64,000 nt of DNA, taken from positions 495,142-559,141 of the forward strand of contig NW_005434659.1 in assembly GCF_000315625.1 (NCBI RefSeq), given 5' to 3'. The translations under genes were made by a program, and so were the position numbers. Below the pieces are notes generated by a model. The model ran no database searches, was not told where the DNA came from, and saw nothing but the letters and a program-made list of their open reading frames with translations. Below are positions 55,200 to 64,000 of the stretch, one piece after another; the first letter of the stretch is position 1, and each line of letters starts with the position of its first letter. The DNA comes from Guillardia theta CCMP2712. Taxonomy: Eukaryota; Cryptophyceae; Pyrenomonadales; Geminigeraceae.

Positions 55200-58100
55200 A
55201 TGTTTTGCATGATGATGAGGCGAATCTTTTGTTTCTCCTTGTGCCTTCTGGCACTTTCTTCGGCACATATTCTGCCCATCGCGTTAGAAAGTCTGGAGGA
55301 GGTCTCAACTTTACTTGCGGTGCCACATGCAGTGCAAGTAGAAGCTGCAGACAGTCATGCTCAAGAGCTCAGGAGCAGCTCAACTTTTGACGTGTCTTTG
55401 GGTACAATATCTTTTCAGATCTCAACTCCCCAGGTGTTCTTGTACACTCCTTCAGGTAGATCAGGCCTCGTTGATGCGTTCACTTGACATCTCCCTCGCT
55501 CATTAGGTTCCGCATTTGCAGCGAATATTGATGCAGCTGCTGATCGCCTTGCCTTGGGCTCCAAGTACGATGGTCTTGCATCTGCCCGGGCAGACGCGGG
55601 GCCAGATTTCTACAAGGAAGATCCGAAGATGTGGTCAGTGTCGGACAGCAGCAGCATGCCCTTTCAGACCAAGACGAGCGAGGTAAGTGCTGGTGTGTTG
55701 CAGTGTCGCACAAGATCACTTCTCCCCCAGGTGCTCACCTGCTTTGGCATCAATTACATCTATTGCAGCATTCACAACTCGAGCAACTTGTGGACCCAGT
55801 TGCCCAAGTTACAAATTTCGAAAGATGTGAACTGCGGGAACAGTGATCTGTTATGCAATGGTAATCTTTTCTCGACCTGGAGCTCAGCTATGGCCTACTT
55901 GGATTCGACGACAGGGGGTCTGCTTGTCGTCAAGGTTGTTCTCGTTGCCTGCTGATGCGCCATGACCCTTTCTCAAGGTGCTCGAGCTCTTCCGCGGGTC
56001 CCATTGGCTCTGCTGGTCAGGATGTGCAGCAAATGCGACGGCGAGTTCGCCCTCCATCGCCTCTGCTGGAAGATGCGGCCCGCAGTTTGGAGATGCTGTT
56101 TGCGACTGCAGGGGATCCCCTGCCTCATCAATCGTGTGGTGCTGCGAGTCGTCGGGTTGGTGCGGAGACACGTCACAACATCGAGCATGCTCCAGCGGAA
56201 GGTTCGATAGAAATTTCAGCTGTGCTCCGCCGACGATAGGTTCGAAAGGAATCATCATCGACACAACAGCTGCCCCAAAGTCTCTTGTTCTCAACGAAAG
56301 CTTCGTTATGATAGGCTATCCTGGCTACAATAATGGTACCGGCAAGGTTGATGTCTGGCAAGCCATCGGAACGCCGAGCGGAAATGGGACAGGCTCCGAG
56401 GGATTGTTCGGAATGTACAACAGATGGCTACTGGTCTCAAGCTTGAAGGATGACAAATCTTCTGCATTTGGCTCATACATTGCCATTCGTGCTAACCTTG
56501 TTGCAATCAGCGCACCTAGCTACTCACAAGCAAGTTCATCTGTTCACATTTACAGCAATCTTGCCTCATCGGGCATTGAGAGAGTTTGCACAATTCAAAG
56601 CCCGACTCCCAACGCTCAGTTTGGATTGGCAATCGCGATACAGCAGCACGAGTCTCAAAGTCACAAGTACATTGTCTTCGTCGGCTCTCCCAGCGAGAAC
56701 AGAGTTTATGCGGTCAACGTGAATCTTGCTCCTACAACACTCATAGATCAGTCGTGTGAGGCTGCAAGCTTGTTGAGGATCTTCAAATCTCAGGACACAT
56801 CGTATGCATGGAACTTCGGCTACTCTGTCGGCGCAACTGGTCGGTTTGTCTTCGTGGGAACTCCCAGCTACACCAACGCTCAGAGTGGCTACTTCTACAG
56901 CGGTTTGTTGATGGTCTTCACCTGCTGCTTCCCCGGGGAGTATTACGACTCGGTTAGCTCGTCCTGCTTTATATGCGGGGAGGGGACCTGGTCTGCTGGA
57001 GGCCAGCAGTCAGCTTGCACCTCCTGCATCCCGCAACATGCGAGGCAGATCTCAGGTTGCAACTACACCTGCTTGTCCGGTTTCTTCGGCAGGGATTGTC
57101 AGGTGCGCCCGGTTGAGGACTGAAGGAGTCAAGCTGACGCAATTTAGGTGTGCTCAGTAGCGATGCAAGGAACATACAAGCCGTTGTACTCACACTGGGT
57201 AGACGGGCTTTCGACTTGTGAGTGGGCATGTGACCAGTCTTTCTTTCCCTCCAACGGTTCGTGCGTCACGTGCGGCAACATCACTGATCTCAACGGAGTA
57301 TACGATGCGGTGGGCTGCTCGTGGACATGCAAGAAAGGTTTCTTCAACTTCTCCAACTCCACCTCCCCGATCTGTCGAAGCTGCTCGGAATACAAGGCGC
57401 GAGTCGGCGAGGCTGCTCCTCCTCATGCCCAGTGGGTCGATGGAATCTCGACTTGTACCTTCGGGCCTCTGCTCGGATACAAGTGTAATGGAAGTAACTG
57501 CACCCCGTGCGAGCAGCCGCTCGTCCATGCTCACTGGCTGTGGAAGCCAGGGCTGCAGTCCGAGCAGTGCGACCGCGAGTGCGACCGAGGCTTCTTTGCA
57601 AGGCTCGACGGAGCGTCGCTATCGTGTCTGACTTGCTCTCAGCTGCAGCAGGTGAGGCAGAGGTGTGAGGAGGTGCGTAGTGATGATGATGCAGGCCAAA
57701 GCTCCGAGCGAGCAGATCTCTTTGCCAGCTAGAGCCGCATGGAACGACAACACGACTACTTGTGATGCGAACTCGTGGCAATGCCTGCCGGGGAACCTCT
57801 TGAGCGCAACTGACAAGTTCTGCTGCCCTGTCAACATCTCAAACTCAAAGGCGAACGCGAACAGCCGGCCGTGCGGGGTATTCCCTCCTGACTCTTTTGC
57901 TTACAGTACTGATGGCTAACAGGTGGAGTGCTTGCTGGGCTTCTGGTGGGATCTGAATTCTGCCTCCTGCCTCCCCTGCTCGCCACTCCCTCTTCACACG
58001 GAGTGGGCAGGACCTAACTGTCTCTTCCGAGCTCTCCCGGGATACACTTGTGGAGCCGAAGGCTGCCAAGCTTGTAGCGTTGCGCTGCCTCCTCATGCCG

Positions 58101-61100
58101 AGTTTGTTCAGGCGGCTCGAGATTGTGAGTTCCGCTGCGACCAGACTTACTTCGGGCATCCCGACTATCAGGGGGTCTGTGTGAAATGCTCCGTCCTCCT
58201 CACTCAGGTCGTTCCGCCCAGTCAGAGGGTCGAGCTGCCTCGTCACGCGGTGTGGCTTGACAACGTGACCTCGTGCTCCTTGGACAGCTGGGAGTGCGAC
58301 GAGGGGTATACAGAGGACAAGACGTTTCGGCTCTGCTGCCCGCTGAACATTCCCAATGCTCGAGCAGGAGTTCCAGGAGCTCCTTGCAGCGTTGAGTGTC
58401 TTCCTGGGTTCTCCTGGAATGCCTCGAGGCTGTCGTGTCAATCATGTCCTGCTCTGCCCGACAAGGCTGATCGCTTCATTGCGGGCTGCGACTTTGTCTG
58501 CAAGGCTGGATCGTTCTTGACGCAGGACAAGCTCTGTGTGGACTGCAGGACGCTGCAGGTGAGGTGCAGGTGGTGGCAGTTTCGCTCTTGACCTGGTTGA
58601 CACAGGAGTCTGCGGGCACGGCTCTGCCTCCGCACGCTTTCTGGCCTCTCAACGTGAACCTGAGCGAGTGCACGAGGCTCTCGTGGGAGTGCGACGATTT
58701 GAACTTCTTCAAGTCTCTCGCTGCTGACCCCCCGGGTTGTTGCCCGAGGAACCTGACGGAGGGTGCTGAACCCTCCGACAGCGTCAGGACTTGCAACTAT
58801 CAGTGTCAAGTCGGATGGCGATGGGACTCTGCCGCCAAGTTGTGCGTGCGATGTCCGAGCCAGGTAACTCCCCCGTCGTCAGATCCCTCCATCTTCTTCT
58901 GGAACTTCACCGCCTGCCTCTGGGAGTGTGAGCAAGACTGGTACCCCTACCCTCCCGCCTCCGCCTCGCCAGACAGATGCGTTGACTGCGCAGAGCTGGC
59001 GACGCTGGAGAGTTGGCAGAAACCCGCGAACTCAGAGTGGGCGCTGCCAGCCCATGAGACGAGCTGCCGCTACCTGGACTGGACGTGCAAGGACGGGTTC
59101 TTCCTCCAGCTGCAGTTCAGCCTCTGCTGCTCGCAGTCAGACTTCTTCGCGCCCTTCAACCTACAGGCCAACTTCGAGTGGCTGCCTAACAGCTGCTCGT
59201 GGCAGTGCCTTCCAGGCTACTTCCCCACCACCCCCCGACGCGACTGGAACAACCCAGCGGCAGGAGGGAACTGCCTGACATGCTCTGAGTACCTCAACAA
59301 GTTCCAGGTGCCGCTGCTGGGGTCAGACGTTAACAAAGTGTCAGCCAACAACCCGAGCTCATGCACGGCAGTTGTGACGGTGAAGTTTATGGTTAGCAAA
59401 ATCACAGTGAGCGACTTCTCGTTGGCTAGAGAGTCCAGCCTCCTCTCCCTCATCGCCTCAGTCGTTGGCGTTTCCTCGCAGCTCGTCAAGCTTTCCGCGA
59501 TCAGCAGCAGCATCGCCACCCGCCAGGTCGCCGCTGTCAAGCAGCTTCTCTCCATTACTGTCAACGTCGTCCAGCTGGACCCTCAGCTCGTCAGCAGCGT
59601 CATCAGCTCCCTGCAAGGCATCAAGTCGGACACGAACTTTCAAAGCTTCTCCTCCTCCTTCGGGAGCGACTGGCAACTCAAGACCGTTGAGGCGACCGGA
59701 GGAGATTCTGCGTGGAGCTGCAGGGTCAACTACGTCAAGAACGCGGAGACAGGCAGCTGCTGCCAGGCCTCCTCCTTCTGGCCTCCTGCCTCTGACCCTT
59801 CGACGTACGTCTGGGTTGGAAGCTGTCAGTGGCAGTGTCGAGGAGGCTACATCCAGGAGAAGCTCACGGGCAGGTGCATCTCGTGCGACCTCTACCAGAG
59901 CAGACTCGGCAACTCGAAGCCTCTCAACTCTCACTGGACCTCCTCGCAGTCTCAGCCCTGCGGCAACTGGGAATGCGACACCGGATACGTCCCTTCCTCC
60001 TCGGGCTCCGAGTGCCTCCTCCTCTCCTCCCTCCGCATCAAGTGCTCCGCCCTCAATCGATGCGTTTCCTGCTCGCAGATCGCAGACTGCGTGTGGTGCA
60101 ACGAGAGCTGCGTTCCTGGCACGACCACGTTGCAGTACAAGGGATGCCCGTACGACAACAGTGGTACCGCGCAGCCCTGTAGCTGCGACATCACCTGCCC
60201 TAAGGACTGCGCGCATGACTCCTGCTCCTCCTGCATCGACGACAGCTACTGCGGCTGGTGCTCCACGAGCAGCAAGTGCATGATCGGCAACGACAAGCGT
60301 CCGCAGTACGAGCTCTGCTCTTACGACTGGATCAGAAGAAACAGCCAGCTGCCCGTCGAGCACACAGATGTGGCTCATAGCCATGATCTGTGCAACCTGT
60401 TCCACCGCCGTCGTGGGATCGTTTGGCGGCTACGCCGTCCTGCGACTGAAGTTGGCAATCAGGCGGAGAGAAAGGCAGGACGCGGAGTACGTGCGACGAC
60501 GAGAGCAGCTGCTGGAGATGACTCGCACCACCATGCACAACTTCCCGACCTTCAAGTTCCATGCCAACAACCGGGTGAGACCCAGGGACAAAGAGGACGA
60601 GGATGAAAAACCGACGTGCTCCATCTGCCTGGGAGAGTTCGCAGAGGGCGAGGAGCTCAAGTCTCTTCCGTGCGTCCACGTCTTTCACTGTGCCTGCATC
60701 GACCAGTGGCTTCGACTCTCCTCCGAGTGTCCTCTCTGCAAGAGATCTGTGCTCGCCAACGCTGACCAATCGGCTGATGCCCAGCCCTTCGTCGCCGCGC
60801 AGGCCCAGGCCTTCGAGATCGACCCGACCGCGGCTGGCGCTCCTCCTCGCCGCTCTCTCCGACGTTCGGCAGCTCAGGCTGACACCAGCAGCCCTCAGCT
60901 GCAGGATGGCTGGCTGATGAGCCTGCAGGAGAGCGTGAGAGCCATGAGTCAAACTCGTTCTCGTTCCTACCAGCCCGACGGTCCAGAAGCCCAGCAGCTG
61001 AACCTCAACGTCCCCTCAGCTGCCTCAGAGCTGGACACATACCAGCCCTCCGTCGCTTCTGCAGCGGCTTCACGGCGACTGCAAGTCCCGAATCTTAGAA

Positions 61101-61261
61101 TCCCGGCTGTCGTCCGGTCCCTCCAGCAAGACGAGCAGGCTGAAGGTGAGCGGGACGAAGAGAGAGAGGAGGAAACCTCAGCTCCTAGCATCGTCTCACC
61201 TCACAGCGAAGCAACGACTTCCTCGTCTGGCAGCTCTCCTAGGATCGACTTGGTTGTCTGA
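55200..61261 (+). CDS. giant receptor-like protein: FG-GAP/Cys-rich ectodomain, TM, cytosolic RING-H2
   Basis: A multi-exon gene with a signal peptide (MRRIFCFSLCLLALSSA). After a Cys-rich start, FG-GAP-like beta-propeller repeats follow, for example KSLVLNESFVMIGYPGYNNG, GSYIAIRANLVAISAPSYSQ and FGYSVGATGRFVFVGTPSYT. Then about 1,000 residues of Cys-rich modules repeat W..GIS.C...C..GFF...C..C (HWVDGLSTCEWACDQSFF, PHAQWVDGISTC, WECDEGYTEDKTFRLCCPLN). A non-Cys block (VSSQLVKLSAISSSIATRQV) recalls mutagenesis-type SEA or IPT spacers. PSI-like modules (CSQIADCVWCNESCV, CIDDSYCGWCSTSSKCM), a membrane helix (MWLIAMICATCSTAVVGSFG) and RING-H2 (CSICLGEFAEGEELKSLPC, VFHCACIDQWLRLSSECPLC) complete it. 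Near 60325-60345 the frame shifts by one base just before the helix, with no usable intron. A membrane E3 ligase with a large ectodomain is inferred. Confidence 0.75.
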
Positions 61262-61683
61262 CAGCCTCTTGTACCACTACCCGACTTCCTCGTCTGGCAG
61301 CTCTCCTAGGATCGACTTGGTTGTCTGACAGCCTCTTGTACCACTACCCGACTTCCTCGTCTGGCAGCTCTCCTAGGATCGACTTGGTTGTCTGACAGCC
61401 TCTTGTACCACTACCCGACTTCCTCGTCTGGCAGCTCTCCTAGGATCGACTTGGTTGTCTGACAGCCTCTTGTACCACTACCCGACTTCCTCGTCTGGCA
61501 GCTCTCCTAGGATCGACTTGGTTGTCTGACAGCCTCTTGTACCACTACCCGACTTCCTCGTCTGGCAGCTCTCCTGGGATCGACTTGGTTGTCTGACAGC
61601 CTCTTGTACCACTACCCGACTTCCTCGTCTGGCGGCTCTCCTAGGATCGACTTGGTTGTCTGACAGCCTCTTGTACCACTACC
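61215..61683 (+). repeat. 67-bp tandem array (7 copies) spanning the stop codon
   Basis: Seven head-to-tail copies with starts at 61215, 61282, 61349, 61416, 61483, 61550 and 61617. Each carries CGACTTCCTCGTCTGGCAGC and a GTTGTCTGACAGCC segment with the stop TGA. Copy 1 encodes the C-terminus of the RING-H2 protein (SSGSSPRIDLVV, stop) and the rest lie in the 3' UTR. Only single-base differences (61575, 61635) are seen. Confidence 0.95.
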
Positions 61684-61742
61684 TCCTAACCGCTGGTGGC
61701 CGAGCTCCTCTCCCCTCCCGCGAGCCCCTATGAGTAAAGCCC

Positions 61743-63394
61743 TTACACTCGATGCCCGCATGCGACAAGCTGCTCCTGCACCTCCCTCGAGATCTGATTC
61801 CCCGTCATGTCCGCCCTCAGCCCTCCAGTGCTCCCGTTGACCATGCGCAGAGCGCCCTCGTCCCCGATGTTGTTCTGCGACAGGACGAGAGCCCTCAACC
61901 TGTGGGGGAGGATGAGCGCATCGCACAGCGCTCGCGCCCCGTCGTCCCGGATGTCGTTGCTCCTCAGGGTCAAGGTCGACAGGCTAGGACAAGCTCTCAT
62001 GAGCTTGGACATGCACCGCATCCCCTGCGCCTCCAGCTGGTTGACGTTGAGTCGCAGCTCCTCTACTCCGCTCCTCTGCGCAGGGTCAGATGCAGGCAGC
62101 CGGCGGGAGCAGGGAAGCACATACCGTCAAGCTCCTGCAGAAGCGCTCCAGCCCTCTGCTTTGCATGGAGTTGTAGCTCAGATCCAGGTACTTGAGGTAG
62201 CGCAACGAGCTCAACACTGCCCCAAGCTCTCCTGCTCCTCGCGCGCCCAGCATGTTTCCTTGCAGCTCCAGTCGCTCGAGGTGACGGCAGGAAGCAAGCT
62301 GGTTGCAGAACTCCTTGGTGTGAGAGTCTCCGATGGAGTTGAAGCTCAGGTTCAACACCCTCAGGCTCGAGCATCGTCCCACCACCCTGGTAAGACTCTG
62401 CAGGCCCGCGCTGCCGATGTTGTTCTCGGCCAGGAGCAGCGACACGATCTCGATCTGGGGCATGCTGCTCAGCGAGTCGACGACTGCGACATTCCCTGCT
62501 GGCCAAGAGAAGTCCGCGAGAGGTTTACCTGCGCTAGAGAGCTGTACTGTTGCAGGATCAGCCCCACCTGCTTCACTTGCGCTGTGCCCAGCTTGGCTTG
62601 ACTGACAGACAAGGACGCAAGCGACTTCCATCCTGTCCTGTGTAGCTCCACAAGCGCTCCAAGCACGCTCTCCACGTTTGCGACGGAGCACTTCACGTCC
62701 ACCGACCCTTTGAACTGCTTCAAGCAGCCTGCCACCCAGAGGCTCGGCACAGTCTCAGCTCGCGCTCTCCCCTGCAGCACCACTCGAGGAGCGAACCTCA
62801 GCGCCATCCTAAGCTGCCGACATGCTGCCATGCCCAACAGTATCCTCTTGGCGGGCCATATGCGGAACAGCAGCTCAGGCTTGAGTGCAGACAGGTTCAC
62901 CTGCGACGCCTCTTGAGCACCGCCCGCCACACATGCGGGAGGAAGAGGGCACGTACCTGGAGGGATGGAGGCTTGTGGTCTCCGACCTGGCCCCTGCCTT
63001 GTCGGGTCTTGGCGATGATTTGCTCGAGGGCGGGCAAGCACTCCACGAGCTCATCCTGTGTCTTGAGGGTCAGCGCGTACACGAGGGACTGGGCGTCACA
63101 ATCGAGCAGCGACTGGTATGTCTGCTTGTTGCTCTCGTTGTCGCTGATGTGATCAGATATGGAAGGAGTTCGATCACTCGTAGTTCGCATGAAGGCACTG
63201 AAGGTCCGCAGGATGGCTGTTTGCTTTGTCGGGACGGAACTCGCATCTCTCTGCTCAGTTTGATGTGGAGGGATCATGTGGGACATCGACTTGTTGAAGA
63301 AACTTTGCAGCAGAGCTTGAGGCCTGACCTTGTCAGATCTGTCGAGGCGACGAACGTGTTCGCGCTTGTTCGGTTCTTCATCAAGGAGTCCCAA
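61743..63394 (-). CDS. leucine-rich-repeat protein, ribonuclease-inhibitor type, apparent frameshift
   Basis: The N-terminal exon (to the intron that starts at 62956) is helical and charged: HVRRLDRSDKVRPQALLQSF and LVYALTLKTQDELVECLPAL. Exon 2 from 62900 enters LRRs of about 28 residues: SLAQVNLSRTSLGQQGMSQ, IVSLLLAENNIGSAGLQSL, LRVLNLSFNSIGDSHTKEF, LERLELQGNMLGARGAGEL, LKYLDLSYNSMQSRGLERF, VEELRLNVNQLEAQGMRCM, LSTLTLRSNDIRDDGARAL and LRALVLSQNNIGDEGALRMV. The end is VACGHRV at 61743. This alternating pattern is the RNH1/NLR type, used for protein binding. At 62480-62490 the frame slips by one base inside an LRR (GMSQ to VDSLSSMP) with no good intron. The start is unsure: no ATG at 63394, first in-frame ATG at 63286. 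Confidence 0.8.
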
Positions 63395-63639
63395 AAGCTT
63401 TAGCGAGACTTGTTGAGAAACGCTAGACCTCCGCCGTTGAGGAACTTGTCGAACTGCGACAAGAAAGGTAAACCAGCAGGAGCCCTGCTCCCTCCCCTCC
63501 TACGCACATCACACCACATGGAACACGTCGTGAATGCATGATTACCAGTTGAAGTCTGATCCATCCCCTGTCCTCCCACATCATCTCCCCTTTCTCGTTG
63601 AATTCTCTTTCCTCTTTTACTCTCATCTCATCTACCCTC

Positions 63640-64000
63640 ATCCCATCCTATCATCTCTATGACCCTGCTCTGCTCTGCTCATCGCTATTTTCTCATCTCA
63701 TCTACTGTCATCTACTCTACTCTCATCTCATCTACTCTTCTCTACTCTTCTCTACTCTTCTCTACTCTCATCTCATCTCAGCTATTGTTCTCTCATCTCA
63801 TCTCATCTACTCTCATCTCATCTCCTCTACTCTACTCTACTCTCATCTCATCTACTCTCATCTCACTTCATCTACTCTCATCTCATCTCATCTACTCTTC
63901 TCTACTCTTCTGTCACTTACTCTCATCTCATCTTATCTCATCTACTCTCATCTCGTCGCATTCCATCTCATCTACTCTTCTCTACTCTTCTCTACTCTCA
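63640..64000 (+). repeat. degenerate TCATC/TCTAC pentamer array at window end
   Basis: A pyrimidine-rich array mixing CATCT, ACTCT and TCTAC units in a higher-order pattern (CTCATCTCATCTACTC recurring). It continues past the window edge. No ORF is meaningful here. Confidence 0.9.

Noticed and set aside
54835-55326. Minus-strand ORF with 10-residue NNTRVIFLEV-like repeats
   Set aside because: Created by the 30-bp minisatellite; it overlaps the signal-peptide exon of the receptor-like gene on the other strand and shows no recognised domain.
59458-60405. 315-residue minus-strand ORF opposite the receptor-like gene
   Set aside because: Low-complexity Ala/Arg/Val composition, a shadow of the Cys-rich plus-strand exon.
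61215-61683. CRISPR-like regular repeats
   Set aside because: Head-to-tail 67-bp copies without unique spacers, in a eukaryotic 3' UTR.
63423-63480. Short minus-strand frame reading FDKFLNGGGLAFLNKSR then stop, recalling a CIR-type N-terminal motif
   Set aside because: Only about 20 residues match, with no continuation upstream; could be a terminal exon of the LRR gene's neighbour, but too little to support.

Overview
The window is eukaryotic nuclear DNA from a photosynthetic protist with a secondary plastid. The best guess is a cryptophyte of the Guillardia type; that is inference, since no database was searched. The signs are very short spliceosomal introns (mostly 36-75 bp, GT-AG with a few GC-AG), many exons per gene, no operons, and proteins that begin with a signal peptide followed by a transit-like stretch. 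The clearest of these is a plastid Mfd-type helicase with phenylalanine right after the predicted signal cleavage site. Two runs of exactly 100 N mark scaffold gaps. No rRNA, tRNA, CRISPR array or intact transposon was recognised.

Layout. 0-8 kb: a myristoylatable CaMK-like kinase (-), a small RWP-RK protein (-) and a multi-pass membrane protein (-). 8.6-13 kb: a secretory helicase-associated-repeat protein (+) convergent with a protein kinase (-) that carries an EF-hand pair inside its activation segment. 13-15.5 kb: gap, small ORFs and repeats. 15.8-18.6 kb: an HExxH plastid membrane protein (+) convergent with a bHLH-PAS factor (-). 19-21 kb: G-rich gene-free DNA. 21-23.5 kb: an uncharacterised gene (-). 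24.5-30.8 kb: threonyl-tRNA synthetase (+), an RWDD1/Gir2 homologue (-) and a divergent bL36 ribosomal protein (+). 31-37 kb: two uncharacterised genes (-). 37.7-41.7 kb: a dehydrogenase-RING fusion (+) and a secretory SPRY-like protein (+). 41.8-49.1 kb: a GLE1-like gene (-) and a coiled-coil protein (-). 49.5-52 kb: plastid Mfd (-). 55.2-61.3 kb: a giant receptor-like RING-H2 ligase (+) ending in a 67-bp tandem array. 61.7-63.4 kb: a ribonuclease-inhibitor-type LRR protein (-).

The genes are functionally unrelated, as expected for a nuclear chromosome. The most notable observations are the EF-hand-in-kinase architecture, the 3-hydroxyacyl-CoA-dehydrogenase/RING fusion, the FG-GAP/Cys-rich transmembrane RING ligase, and a recurring non-coding module (GC-rich GTCAC/GATC/CCGG island next to a GGGGTAGGGGTGG-type tract) that sits repeatedly just 3' of genes. 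All exon joins were made by eye from reading frame and splice sites, so gene ends, especially 5' ends, are approximate.
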